A stretch of 64,000 nt of DNA from Apricaphanius iberus (taxonomy: Eukaryota; Chordata; Actinopteri; Cyprinodontiformes; Aphaniidae). A program made the translations under genes and the position numbers. Below are positions 49,960-62,300 of this stretch, piece by piece. The notes beneath the pieces were generated by a model, which was not told the origin of the DNA, searched no databases, and was given only the letters and a program-made list of their open reading frames with translations. Position 1 is the first letter of the stretch, and each line of letters opens with the position of its first letter. The stretch is taken from assembly GCA_028564705.1 (NCBI GenBank), contig JAPXFQ010001308.1, positions 682,001-746,000 on the forward strand, written 5' to 3'.

Positions 49960-52900
49960 CCCATAATGTCCTCCATATGGATTTTAGGTGAGCTCAAAAT
50001 ATCGTCACCTGCCGCAGGAATGCGCAAAATTTATAATTTCATAAAACATGGGATGAATTTTTCGGAGGGTGCTGAAAAATATATCCCTGTGATTAATGGC
50101 CAAAACAGGTATTACAGCTATGAAACTCAGCTCATCAATAATCAAATGGAAACAATCCGCAAACTCCTTCATAAACCGCAAAATCTTATGACAATTAAAA
50201 CAAAATAGCACTGTACATGGCTGTTTTTTTTCTTTGCCTTTATGCGATGTATTGGCCACTAAACAAACTAAAATGTGTTGCATTCATGACATCGCTGTAT
50301 GACTACAGGAAAAAAAAAAGAGAAGAATTTCTGCTTGCAACAAAAACATACTGAACTTTGAAAAAAAGATGTGGGGTCAAAGCTTTCAAGACAAATACTC
50401 CATGTAGATTTGAGTCCTTCTAGTAATTATAAAAAACAAATAAACAAAAAACAAAACACTAAAATTATGCACCAGCAGCGAACCAAAAATGGTGGTCTCT
50501 GTTTGCCGTCATCCTTTCACTTGCTCATGCAGTCAGTTGTCAACTTGAATAATAAAATGAGTATTTCACTGAACAATTAAAAAGAAGAAAATATGCAAAG
50601 TAGAATGCATTCAAAATATATATCATGCTTGGTTATTGTGATTTCTGTGCCTTAACCTCAATGCACGGTGACTGCACATCAGGGCTGTATGCTGTCACTT
50701 TCATCTTTACATAGAACATTAAAGGCAGTGTGTAATTTTCGTCCAGCAGGGGGCAGTGCATACCTAAATTATCACAAGCATGCGGTATCTGTGTCTTCAA
50801 GTAAGAAACTCAACAACGGATGTCCAACTAGTGCTGTTTTCAAACGCTCAATTCCCTGAGAATTATCTATTTGCAGCAACATGACGAGCACATCAGTCTC
50901 CCTTTAAAATGAGGTAAAAATGTATTTATGGCGAAACTTTTCTGCATTTTATATTCATAGCGGGCTTGTTCCGTGCGCTTTCTTTCTTGTAGAAGTAAAG
51001 ATGTCATCTAAAGCTTTACGTAATTATTATTACATAATATTTGTCATCTGTGAGCGAGGCATGTGCAATATTTGCTTTTTATGAAGTTGATGTTTTAAAA
51101 CACCGGATCAACTGTGGTTCCCAAGATCGACATGACTCCAAATGAATCTTTTTTCATGTTCACATAAACGTCTGTGATAGCTTTCCGAGTTCCGAACACA
51201 AGTTTGTCTGGTTTAGGGAAGTTTTCAATTTCACACAATTTGTGACTGAGTGAAAAAAGCCTTCTGGCAGGTAACATCTTCAAAGCTCTGCTGTCAAGCT
51301 TTTAAATTTGGACACCCATATTTCTTAGTCGGCCTTGTCAGCCAGTTCCATCTCAACATTAGGTTGGCTCACACCTGCCAGTGCAGTGGTATTCAGCAGC
51401 AGGGGTGAAGCACATAATTCTAGGTCCTATACACTCTCATGTCAGTGGGCCCCATTATGGAACATGAGAAAAAGAGTGGCATTTTAAAAAAATAAAAAAA
51501 GCATACATAAGGTTTTATGCAACAATCAGATCTGAATGCATTGATGAGTATTTCTGTCATTCACCCCCTGAACTGATGCATTTGGCCAACTTGTTGTCAT
51601 ATGCTTAACACAGTATGCTGCATCTACGCTTATGGTTATTGGTTAGTAAATGTCATCCCTACTAGCTGGCTAATTCCATTGGCTAACAGCCTAATACAAC
51701 TCAACGGATTGTGCTGATTCATGTCTATGAAGTTGACAACTAAACATTAGCTGGCCCATTGTTTAGCTGTTATGCTTATAGCAAAGCTTGGTTGCCAACT
51801 AGCTTCTAGCAAACTAAAGACTTCATACGTTCTCCTCTCATTCTGATGTCAATCACTTCAAAATAAAAACATTAACAAAAAAAAAATGCCTCACACATTT
51901 CAAGTGAGAGGGAGGTCATGTTGCACCTTATCTCTTAACTGTTTTAAACCACTGGAATGTAGTCAAAGTAACAGTAAGACTTTCTTAAGAGAACAGTTAG
52001 GTATTTCTCCACTGGTACGACTCGACTCGGCTCGGTACGACTCAGCCTCAGTACCTTTTACTCTCTGAGCTTGTTGGCTGAAGAGAGGATTCAGTGTGAG
52101 CTGGATGGAGCTGCTCACTGTGAAAGAGTTATCAAGGAGGAGTCGGAACTGATCACTGCTCAGAGGCAATGGCTCTCACCAGCACGCCAAAGCCGAGAAA
52201 CGGAGAACGCTGAAGTTCCGAAGTAGCTGTCTCATACGCTCAGTGTGAAACAAATTTCATGTCTCTTGTATATTTTATTCACAATATTAACCTATTCAGT
52301 TGCACATCATATTCAGTATGACTGTTTTTTTATTGTCAGTTATCCAAATTTGTTCTGACGCTTTGTTTTGTTTTTGTAAATATATATGACCATGTTTCTG
52401 CAGCACAGTTGGCGTATTTGTTTCTATTCCTTAATTTGAATTCTTAGTGTATGTTTTTAAATGCACTGTAAGCATAGTACTTTAAAAAAATAAATAGTAC
52501 TTTAAAAAAATAAATCATAGATCAACACTTCTTCTTATGGACAGGAGCAGGAAGCCGGCTTACGGAGGGTGGAGATGACATGATGCTGCTTTCAATCAAA
52601 CCTTCCTGGGATGCTGGGACAGGTTGTAGACCATGATCCACAGATATGTGCAACTGGACTTTTGTTTCTGAACTTTTTCTATCCCTGTCCAATAAAATTG
52701 TCCAAGTTATACGCTTGTATTTTCATTTGCAGTTTCATGACACGCTGGTTGGTGAAATCATTTTAAAATATGTCTGGCATCAGGAATCGGCAGCCTTTTT
52801 AAGTCCAATATAAACATTTGCTCTGGCTATTGTGAGGAAAAAAAAGTCTAGCACTGCAAAATAAGTGAATTGCATAAATGTGAAAGCTGCTGAAAATCCT

Positions 52901-52960
52901 AAATTTAGTTCTTAAAAAAAAAAATCATGCATCCATAGGTTGTGGATCCCTGGGAAAAAT
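49960..52960. other. Left part of the sec61a intercopy spacer; no gene confirmed
   Basis: No exon chain was found. A 66-codon minus-strand frame at about 51095-51295 (ending GVMSILGTTVDPVF) is not one I recognise. At about 52003-52040 a CTCCACTGGTACGACTCGAC block matches the end of a common teleost MITE. A 22-bp AT-rich unit is repeated at about 52478-52515. The rest is AT-rich. Confidence 0.45.
50743..50758 (+). promoter_or_regulatory. Strong CTCF-like motif
   Basis: CCAGCAGGGGGCAGTG matches the vertebrate CTCF core consensus at every core position. It lies about 960 bp upstream of the sec61a start codon, between the two sec61a copies. Such motifs also occur within fish repeats. Confidence 0.4.
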
Positions 52961-53349
52961 GACATATTTAAAGATGGGAATAGGGAGTAGCACACACAGA
53001 GAGCTGATGATGCAAATTGTAACAGACTGAGGCTTTTGCGATGTCATGCGTACTAATTGATACTAATAAAAGATGGGATATCATCAGTAAAACAAGTAGT
53101 GGTGATGATTTAAAAAAAGTGAAAACATTTTCAAAGCACACTGCATTATTACAAAACTGATACAGTTGTGTTTTGTAATTCATAGAACTCGGAATATGTA
53201 TAGATTATAGAAGATCTGGATAAGTGAAACATCTTACATCAACAGAATTAAATGTAGTGCCTGGAGGATTAATTAATTTAAGAATATGTAGCATAGTACC
53301 ACAGCTTTAACAGCAACGAGACCACAAAGCAGATTTTGAACAGTTAAAC

Positions 53350-53640
53350 TACATAATTTAAACCGTAGCAGCCTGAGGTTTTGCTACATTATGCATAGAA
53401 ATCGATACCATGCTTCTGTCATGTCTAGCTTCCACAGAGCAATGGCAACTCGTTTCTTTAAGGAGACACAGAGGTGAAAAGCCGTGTCGCTCCAGTGCTG
53501 GACATAGTTTCCTGGACATGCAGATGAATGTTTGTTCCGACATCCTGAAGTTCTGTAGCCGCTGAGCTTCGGTAAAACCCAAAACAACAACGTCCCATCA
53601 CTGCAAGGCCCGGTTAAATGACCAAACCAAGCAATTGAGA
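53350..53640 (-). pseudogene. PIF/Harbinger transposase (HARBI1-like) relic
   Basis: Minus-strand frames give FRMSEQTFICMSRKLCPALE, then after a frameshift KKRVAIALWKLDMTEAWYRF. This matches the order FRMSxxTFxxLxxxLxPxLx ... RVAVALWRLATxxEYRxI of Harbinger transposases. The catalytic domain is missing or unrecognisable. A weaker echo of the same peptide (VSISTHDIAK) occurs at about 53030-53060. Confidence 0.6.
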
Positions 53641-54190
53641 GTGTGGAGAAGAGGTGAAGAAATGTGTGCAAGCTTGTTGGAATGGGTGGAGAAAAGTGTC
53701 AGGTGTAATGTATGATAATATGGATTTCAGCAAGAATGTAGGGAAAGGTGTACAACACAGTAGTGAGACCAGTGATGTTGTACGGTCTAGAGACAGTATC
53801 AATGAGGAAAAGACAGGAAGCACAACTGGAAGTTACAGAACTCAAGATGTTAAGATTCTCTTTGAGAGTGATGAGAATGGATAAGATCAGGAATGAGTAC
53901 ATCAGAGGGACAGCTTATGTTGGATGTCTCTGTGATAAATCCAGGGAGACCAGGCTGAGATGATTTGGACATATTTAGAGGAGAGATTGCACTTACATTG
54001 GTAGAAGGATGCTGAGGAGGGAGCCACCAGGTAGGAGGGAAAGAGGAAGACCAAAAATAAGATTTATGGATGTGGTGAAAGAGGACATGATGTTAGTTGG
54101 TGTGAGAGAAGAGGATGCAGAAGATAGGACTAAATAGAGACACATGATTTGCTGTGGCAACCCCTGAATGAAAAAGCCAAAAGAGATACA
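53640..54190 (+). pseudogene. RTE-type LINE 3' end (reverse transcriptase C-terminus), broken
   Basis: Plus-strand frames, with shifts, give KVYNTVVRPVMLYGLE-like VYNTVVRPVMLYGLETVS, then VTELKMLRFSLRVMRMDKIR, NEYIRGTAYV, then GRRMLRREPPGRRERGRPK and FMDVVKEDMMLVGVREED. This is the conserved tail of teleost RTE-like LINE proteins. The DNA then reads GCAACCCCTGAATGAAAAAG, the usual 3' end. At least two stops or shifts interrupt it. Confidence 0.8.
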
Positions 54191-56010
54191 AGAGGAAATA
54201 GAGATTAACCATACTGACAGGTTTTGGCTGTGGTACTTCGGCTGTACTTCAGCTGCTATGCAGATCTTAATAAAAATCATTGATCACAATAAATTGGATA
54301 GGGTATCCAGACCTTAAGCAAATGAAAAACCGAAAGGGCATAAACCTTCAAAATTGATCACCAGGATCAAAGTTTTTGGAAACTTTGTGTTCTTTATTTC
54401 ATAAAACGTATAACAACCGTCAATATCTGTCCCACAAGCCACAGCTTGAGAACCTCTGAAGCGAAATGGCTGAAAGAAGAATAAACTGTGAAGATTACAT
54501 CTTCTAAAAAATAAAATACTCTAAGGATTTGAAGGATTAATCCAAACTGATTCAGACGTGATTGAGGTAAACAATGATAAGGTTTTGGAAATGTCTCATG
54601 AACTTCAACCTGGTTCTGGAAACCAGTGCAAAAGGCGGGTGGTTCTAAGAATAGAGCTCTAAAAAGAAGAGACTGAAAACAAGTCTGTAACCCAAGAACC
54701 ACAATGATTAATGGAAACACTTCGAGTCACATTTATGACCCTATATTTTGGGATCAAAATTTAAATTTTTTCTTACATTTAGGGTAGATTTCTATACTTT
54801 TCTGTTTTTGTAGTCTATTTTCTATTTTTTAAATATTTTCCTTACCATTAGTAGTAACGATAATAGTAGTTGTAGTAAGAGTCAAATTTTTGTTTTAACG
54901 ATTTCTTTCCAAAGGTACAAGAGGAGCAGATGAATAACATTTGTTGTTTTGTTTAACTTTTTATCACAAAAAGAGTTTTAATACCTTCAAGAAAGGGGGT
55001 TGGGGGGTGGATTTATATTGGGAAATAGTTGGATGATTAAATTTTTGGGATGAGCTGAGGATGTTGGTAAAATCTGAATATGATCACACCTTTGATGAAG
55101 AGTTTATGGTACAATAGAAATATACTGGGGGGAAGAGGAGTATAAAAACTAGATTTGGACATAAACCTAAGAACTTTCTCTCATCTTGATCATCTTTCAT
55201 TTTTACTAATTTCCACTTGCACAAGAAGTTAATGAAGCTTGTTTTATTTAACTTCAGTTGTGGGGTTCATTTAAAATTGCTTGATGCAGCAGCAACATCA
55301 AGATAATCAAAACCAGACTCCCATGCCTGCTAATCTCTGATCTCATCATTTGCTTAAAGCACTAACACTTCATGACTCACAATAACGCTTTAGGGCTACA
55401 TCAGGGGCCTCCAGAAATTCAGGTCTCCTGACTGATGATCCTCCCCTTCTGGAGGAACTCAGAAGGGGCAGCAGCCACTTGGTGCAGAGGCTGAAGGGAA
55501 CTGGAGGTAGACCTAAGGGCTGACAACGACGGCCTACACCAACAACCAAGGGAAGAGTACACATTTCAACACCAAGGCGACATTTAATATCTCATACAGA
55601 CATGCTGAAGAGGCTCCATAACATCTCTCTCTGTTGGATTTCTTTTAGAGTTCCTGACAGATGACGAGACCACAATCTGGCCAGGGGGTTGTCAAAATGT
55701 ATTTTTCACATTAATGAACAGAGTGGTGAACAAAGAACGAACACCACATGTGGCTTAAACAAAATAAAAGACCCCAGATGGGTGTTTTCGTTTCTGACAA
55801 CAAGTTGTGCCTCGAAGTCATCTAAATGGGCATTTCCTATGGGCAATTTCCTATGGGCTAATTCCTATGGCCAGCATGAGCATTTTCTGAATATATATTA
55901 ATTGTGTGAGCATTGTTTTTTATTGTTTTTTGTTGTCTCTGTCCTACACTCGTTAGGAAATGTATTAACATATTGAAATAATTTGTTTTTATGTAAGTAA
56001 AAAGGGGAGG
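54191..56010. other. Spacer, no recognisable gene
   Basis: No exon-like frame. At about 55828-55873 a unit of about 15 bp containing TTCCTATGG is repeated three times in tandem. The right end leads into the candidate LTR through a purine-rich tract. Confidence 0.45.
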
Positions 56011-56012
56011 AT

Positions 56013-56319
56013 TGTAGTGGGAAAATTATTTCAAGATTAGTGTTGTTTAGTGATTAGTAATTAACAGTGACAGCAGCTGGGGAATACTCCAGAATGTTTG
56101 ACAACCATTGACCTTATACCGACAGCCATATAATACACACACCCACCCACCTACACACACACACAAACCCACGCACAGGCCACAGCAGCAGGCAGACAGG
56201 CAGAGACGCTATGTTACAGGGAGGACCGTTGGCTCTGGACCATTGAAATAAATTAGTTAAGAACTACAACAGAGACTGAATCCTCCTTATCTAAATCTCT
56301 ATGGAATTGTGTCGTATCA
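56013..56319 (+). repeat. Candidate 3' LTR
   Basis: Starts TGTAGTGGG directly after the purine tract AAAAGGGGAGGA (about 56000-56011) and ends GTGTCGTATCA, i.e. TG...CA. It contains AATAAA at about 56246-56251 and CA-rich simple sequence. The purine tract plus TG/CA borders suggest the 3' LTR of a retrotransposon whose body is eroded. The matching 5' LTR was not found. Confidence 0.35.
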
Positions 56320-57173
56320 GTTGACAATGAAAGAAAAGTGTATGTTATTTTAATGTTTAAAAACAGTAAATTGTTTATTTATACAAACCAGATATAAAGC
56401 TTTGTGGGTTTTTAATATATTTTTTTTATATCTCCCCTTTTCAAGCTGCCGGTAAGCAAACTTTAGAAGTCTCAGTCACAGTCCTGTCATACCTATGTTA
56501 CTATCAAGCCTACCACTGCCTTTTTGTCACACAGTACTATTATCAAGATATTGAAACAGAAGAGGCAGGAACAGATTGAGTATCAGAGTTTATTTTCTAC
56601 ATCTTGTGAACTCGTTCCCCCTCAAAGAGCAATGGACGACAGAAAGTACGTTTTGATTAAGCTGCAAAGCTTTTTACTAGAAGTGCATCTCACAGAATAC
56701 TCTAAAAACACATAATCAAACACAGCAGACTGTTTTTTTGTTTCTCTAAACCTCCTTGTGCTCAAAATTTCCAAAAGACTAGTTTAGATAAATTATCCTT
56801 TCAATATAAAGCATGTAGTGCCAAAACGCTGCATTGACTACTGATTACAGCAACTATAGGGCACCATTCTGGTGAAACGATCTCTGGCTGTTGCCGAATT
56901 GACCGGTCACAGGCATATTTTCTCCAATGACAGATATTTAGAAATGTACCCTGACTCCGTCCGTTGTAGGTGACAGAGAGCCCTTTCGTCGACAGATAAC
57001 GACACAGCGTCAATCCATCTCTGTCAAAATGGAGAAGCATAAACTAGGCTTTTCACACCGGATAACCCAGTCTGAGCTGCCGATGCTACAACTAGCTTCA
57101 AGTTGTGTTATGTACCTAACAGTCTGCTTAGCTCATCTTCATCCAGAATTCTTCATCATGTCTTCTTTTTCTT

Positions 57174-57199
57174 GATTTTCCTACGTAAGTAGGAAAATC
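57174..57199. repeat. Perfect 11-bp inverted repeat, 4-nt loop
   Basis: GATTTTCCTAC, loop GTAA, then GTAGGAAAATC. It lies about 220 bp downstream of the terminal exon of the sec61a copy. Confidence 0.85.
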
Positions 57200-58029
57200 T
57201 CCCTCTCCTTGTCTTTGTCTCATTCACTGATAGAAACAAAAATTTTTAATCAGCTCTCACTCGCAATTCTCTTCGAACATAAATAAAAATTGAGATTTCC
57301 AACAAAAGTTTAGTTCAATCATCATGGCAATATGATTTATCTGAACCATTCTGATAAATAACAAACCCCATTTGTGATTTCTGCCTGAAGCAGAAGAAAT
57401 TGTTTTAAATTAGAGTTCTAATGATGTTCAGCTGAATTGTTCTCTTCATTTCTGAATAAAAGGGCCTCCATTCTGCATTCTTCATCTTGTTCTTTCACAA
57501 AGATTTCAAAGTACTGATAGATTATTGTGAGAACCAGCAGGATATAGGTGAAAGGGACCATCGTACCAAGGAAATCTGCCATCACTGATAACCCACCGAC
57601 GCAAAATCCACCAAATGTAGCGGCGACAGGAATGTACCTAGAAAGTAAAGAATATTGGGGAAGTTTACATTTTTGAATAAATGGTACAAAGATTTAGTTA
57701 GAAATGAATAAATAGGAGGGGACAGTTTTTTTACTTAATGACGAACAACATTTTAACACAATAAATACAGGAAAAAAGAAAACAACGATTTCCAACAAAA
57801 GTTCAGTTCAATCATCATGGCCATATGATTTATTTGAACCATTCTGACAAATATTTTTTTGTTAAATAAATTAGTAACCAACCATTTAACTTAAATAAAC
57901 AGTTATTAGTGAGATGCAGAGAAACCTCACTTTCTGCTGCCGTCAACAAGCTTCTGAACGATATTTGATCACTTTTTTTGTATTAAACTTGGATGGTTCC
58001 CTGATACTGATCTTTTCTAGTATAATCAA

Positions 58030-58320
58030 CAAATTATCCAAATAGTTGAGGTCAGGGCCATTCTAGCAACTTATTGTTATTATTTTTCATCTGCTCCTGC
58101 AGCAACTTCTATGTGTACATGGAGTGATATCCGGCCAGAGCATCAAACTGTGTCTCAGTTTCAACCAACTGGTGGTCAAGAAACATGGAGGTGGAAGTTC
58201 TCTTGCGCAATGGACAAAATATCAACATTGATTAAACATCCATGCAGCATGATGTTACCACCACCTCGCTTGATAGTGCAGGGATTAAGTAATAGTGACG
58301 GAAAATGTTAACAATTTTGT
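58030..58320 (+). repeat. Tc1-like relic in an intron of the sec61a copy
   Basis: Order of blocks: TTGAGGTCAGGGCCATTC, CCGGCCAGAGCATCAAACTG, then CATGCAGCATGATGTTACCA and CCACCTCGCTTGATAG, typical of decayed Tc1-family coding DNA. No open frame. Confidence 0.55.
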
Positions 58321-59087
58321 GGAGATTGTAAATATCTTTATAGCTTGAAGGAATCCCTTTAAAAACAGACATTGACCTCTTCAGTCAATGGTGGTTTCAT
58401 GGACAGTGACACTGGTGTCCCAGTATTTTTAATTTACGGCATGATTGAGCCTTGGTGGCTCCTGGATTGTTCTAAAAAATGTACCTTCATCTGACGGGAT
58501 CTTCAGGTGATAATACCAAACACGTCTTAATTGCTTATTTCTTCATAATTTCTTAGATGTTCTTTTTGTTCTAAGTCTCTGTTAGTTCAGTGAGTTCACC
58601 ACTATCTGCACTCAATCATTAATAGGCCCTGGGAAATTAAAACACATCTGGCACTTTCAGTCACAGTTATTAAAATATACAGACTAATGCTTATATAGAT
58701 TTTATCTTGAGTTGAAAAGAGAAAAGATAATTGAAGCCAGAAACAAACAAAAAAACATGAAAGTTGTATTTTTGGAGAATCATTAAGTTTTTGAAAAATA
58801 AAATTTCAAGCAAAGTATTAATAGTCCCAAATTAACATTGGATTCTACGGAAGCTTATTGCATTCACTTGAAAAAATAAAAAGCTTTGTTTTTCTGAATT
58901 AATGAGAGAAGTTTTTTAAATAAAAATAAATACTGCTCTGTTTTTCTGAATTAATGTACGGAAGAGGATTAGGGCCACTGAAGAAAAAAAAATAGATTCC
59001 TGAGAAAAAAGTCAGATTTTTTTCAGAAACCTAAAACAAACAACATTTTTTACAAAGGATTTTCTTTTTCATTTCTAAAAAAGTCAG

Positions 59088-59162
59088 AATTCTGAGATTA
59101 AAGTCAGAATTCTGAGAATAAAGTCAGAATTTTGAGATTAAAGTCAGAATTCTGACTTTAAT
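59088..59162. repeat. Short tandem array, about 19-bp unit
   Basis: Four units of AAAGTCAGAATTCTGAGAT with small changes (AGAAT, TTTTGAGAT), the last running into its own inverse (TCTGACTTTA). In an intron of the sec61a copy. Confidence 0.85.
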
Positions 59163-59214
59163 CCGTAAAATTAATGATACAAGTTTTTAAAATAAAAATA
59201 AATACTGCTCTGTT

Positions 59215-59368
59215 TTTTTCTGACTGGACAAGAACTGTGGGGGCATTCAAAGTCATTGCCCTGCAATTGACTGCTGACATATTCATGGTGTACCCCACCT
59301 TCCACTCAATGACCGTTGGAGATTGGCACCAGCCATGCGGCTGGTAGTATAGTGAATGGATGGATGTT
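59215..59368 (+). repeat. L2-type LINE 3' end, plus orientation
   Basis: TGCCCTGCAATTGACTG, then GGTGTACCCCACCTTCCACT, CAATGACCGTTGGAGATTGG, CACCAGCC and the tail GAATGGATGGATG are the well-known teleost L2-like 3' end. Confidence 0.75.
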
Positions 59369-59424
59369 CTATCCCTGTTGGCATTATTAGCTGTCTAAGT
59401 AAGAGGAACTCAAACATGTCCTGT

Positions 59425-59565
59425 TTCAATCATTCCATCATTGTCTACAGCATTCCGCTTATCCTTTGTAGGGTCGCGGTGGCTAATGTTTATCTCGAGC
59501 AGTCATTAGGCAAAAGGCGGGGAACACCCTGGATAGGTCGCCCGACCATTGCACGGCATGTCGCT
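59425..59565 (-). repeat. L2-type LINE 3' end, minus orientation
   Basis: The same family inverted: CATTCCGCTTATCCTTTGTA, GGGTCGCGGTGGCT, then GGCGGGGAACACCCTGGATA, GGTCGCCCGACCATTGCA. It faces the plus-strand copy across about 60 bp. Confidence 0.75.
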
Positions 59566-59983
59566 TTTGATGGCTTAATTCGCTTTTACTTTGTATTGAG
59601 ATTGTGAAACTATAAAATACTTCAGTTTCTAAAATATGTATATAACAGGCCTATGAATTAGTCGATTTTGCACTGACACCTGAGGATTTTGTTCCTGCTC
59701 AGGTTTAGCTTACTGCCTTATACAGAAAAACAGAGCTTTTTATTTTTTTCAAGTGATTGCAATAGGCTTCCGTAGGATTCATTTCCATTGAACTTCTAAC
59801 TTTTACTGTATGTTCATCAGTCCAGTTTGCTGAGGATTTAAACATATAATCATATAATGTGTTTTCTTGCCTTTCCTGGGACTATGTAGTGGTAATGATT
59901 TCTATATGAAGACTGTCCAGATTTGGTTTCTGCACAGTAGCTGATTAAAATCCAAACACCATAAAAAAAACATGAAAACCTTA

Positions 59984-60109
<126 letters not shown>

Positions 60110-62259
60110 CTAGATACAAGCCGTCACAGCCACCACTTGACAGATTGCAGCCATTTCTTACATCTTTTGCAGAAGAGCCTGAAATCTCAATCCAGGTTTT
60201 GGACAAAAAGGCGCATGAGCCGAGCGTGAAAAAGATGTAGATCAGTGTATGGACTGGGTCCTCCAGAAAAGAACCAAAAGACTTAGGTGGGGAGATGTAG
60301 TAGCAAAGTCCTCCAACAGGATAGACTGGACCACTTGATGTTGCGATCTATAATCATGAGTAGGTAAAAAAAATATATTAAAGAGAAATGTCCAAGCATC
60401 TCGAAATATAAGAAATACAAACAGCCTAAAAAATACAAAAAGACTCTTGACAGTGACAGTGAAACAAAAAATTTCAGCAGTTTTAAAAAATGAGACCCCA
60501 GTGCTTTAAATAGAGACTTCATTAAAAAGAGTAAATACTAATGTACTTACAGACCATGTTCCAAGCAGATTAACCAGGGAATTCTCACTGAAGCGTGTGG
60601 AAAGCATCTGGGAGATAACATACAGGTTGGAGACTAAAGTAGACTGAAGGATGATGGGAATGTAGGAGGTGTAGAAAAGCTTGATTGGTTATGTGTTATA
60701 TTGGCCCTGATAGCGAGCAGATTTGATAGGTAGATCTATTCTGAATGCCTGTGAGAAGGAGAGATTTTTTTTTATTTTTTTTGTGCTAGACAAGGCTGGA
60801 TTTCTAATGTAGGCCAAACAGAAGGAAAGCAAAACACCTGAATGTATATAACTACAGCAAAGAGAAACAGTGTGGCAATGAGGTTCATGAGGTTGGGGAG
60901 GTTCTGCTTATAGAAGGCCTCCCATAGAGCCTCCAGTTTGTCAGTCCTTGTGGCGAGCAGGTGAAAAAAAGCGATGACAGCACCCTCAAATTCTTCGCCT
61001 GAAACACAAAATTACAAAAATAATTAATACTTTTATTAATTCGTTTACAACAGGTACATTTCATAAATCTGGACAATTTACTGAGTGGTCTATGGTTGCT
61101 TACCTCTTCCTGTGTTCACAGTAGTGGGACTAAAGACCTTCCAGATGATCGTCTCACAGATATTGGTGACAACTAACAGTGAGATCCCTGAACCGAGACC
61201 GTAGCCCTTTTGGAGCAATTCATCCAGGAGAACCACAATCAGCCCTGCTACAAACAGCTACAAAGGAACACGACCGATCCAGTCAGGTGGAAAACAGCCA
61301 TTAGAACTGTGTAAAAATGTTTCCTATTTGCTATCAAGTCACATTTTTAAATCTGAACCCTTTGGTACGAAGAGAATTTTGTGTGCTTAAGGCATCACTA
61401 ACACTCCAATAGGGGTATAATGACAAAGAATCAGTGACCTATTGTTCTTACTGGCAATTTACTGATGACTGAAAATGTTAAACACAAATACACACCACAC
61501 TTTTCAGATGTTTATTTCTGCCACCTTGTAATACACGGAACTCTCAGATTGTTATGTAACAAAATGTAGAAAATTTCCTTAAGATGTAGAAATACTTTCA
61601 CAGGATACTGCATGATGATTGTTATGAATTGTAATAAATTATTAGCGTTGTTACCTGAATGATGATAAGCAGACAGATCCCCGCACTCATGTCTGAAGGA
61701 TCTCCATACCTGCCAGTTTTCACACAATTAATCGCCTGGACAATGGTGATGATTATTGCAAGCACTGAGGACATTAAAAAGATTACCAAAACTTTACCAA
61801 ACTTTAAATTTTCAGCTCACAGCCTGGTCGGTGCTTCTTACATTTCTCAGCTCCTTTAAAGAGTGCTCTGCCCCTTGGGGTTTCTCCAACTTCAATGATC
61901 TTAGCTACAGCCAGCAGCTGCATTATCTCGATTGAGTTGATAAAAGGCGAGACACCCAGCTCCATCAGAGTACCTGGGTGAAGACATAATTGTTAGACCA
62001 TGTCAGCAGGACTTTAGTCTTATACTTTACTTAACTATAATTTGTTTGAAAGATACCTCTATTTGAAAATGTACAGACTCTCGTCCAGCAGTATGGATCG
62101 TTTGAGTCTGAGGACTTTATGCCAAAGAGGGGAATCTGAAGGAGTTGAGTTAATGAGAAAGACTGAATTAGTTCTGAGTATATATATGCTTTATTTTCTA
62201 AATTTATTTTTAACTCTGAACAAATTGAATAAATGTTTAATATTTCATGTGGAATATAA

Positions 62260-62300
62260 AATAATAATAATAATAATAATGATAATAATAATAATAATTT
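62260..62300. repeat. (AAT)n microsatellite
   Basis: About thirteen AAT units with one GAT interruption, in an intron of the sec61a copy. Confidence 0.95.

Noticed and set aside
51095..51295. Minus-strand frame ending GVMSILGTTVDPVF
   Set aside because: It looks protein-like in composition but I cannot match it to a family, and it has no splice partners. A database search would decide.
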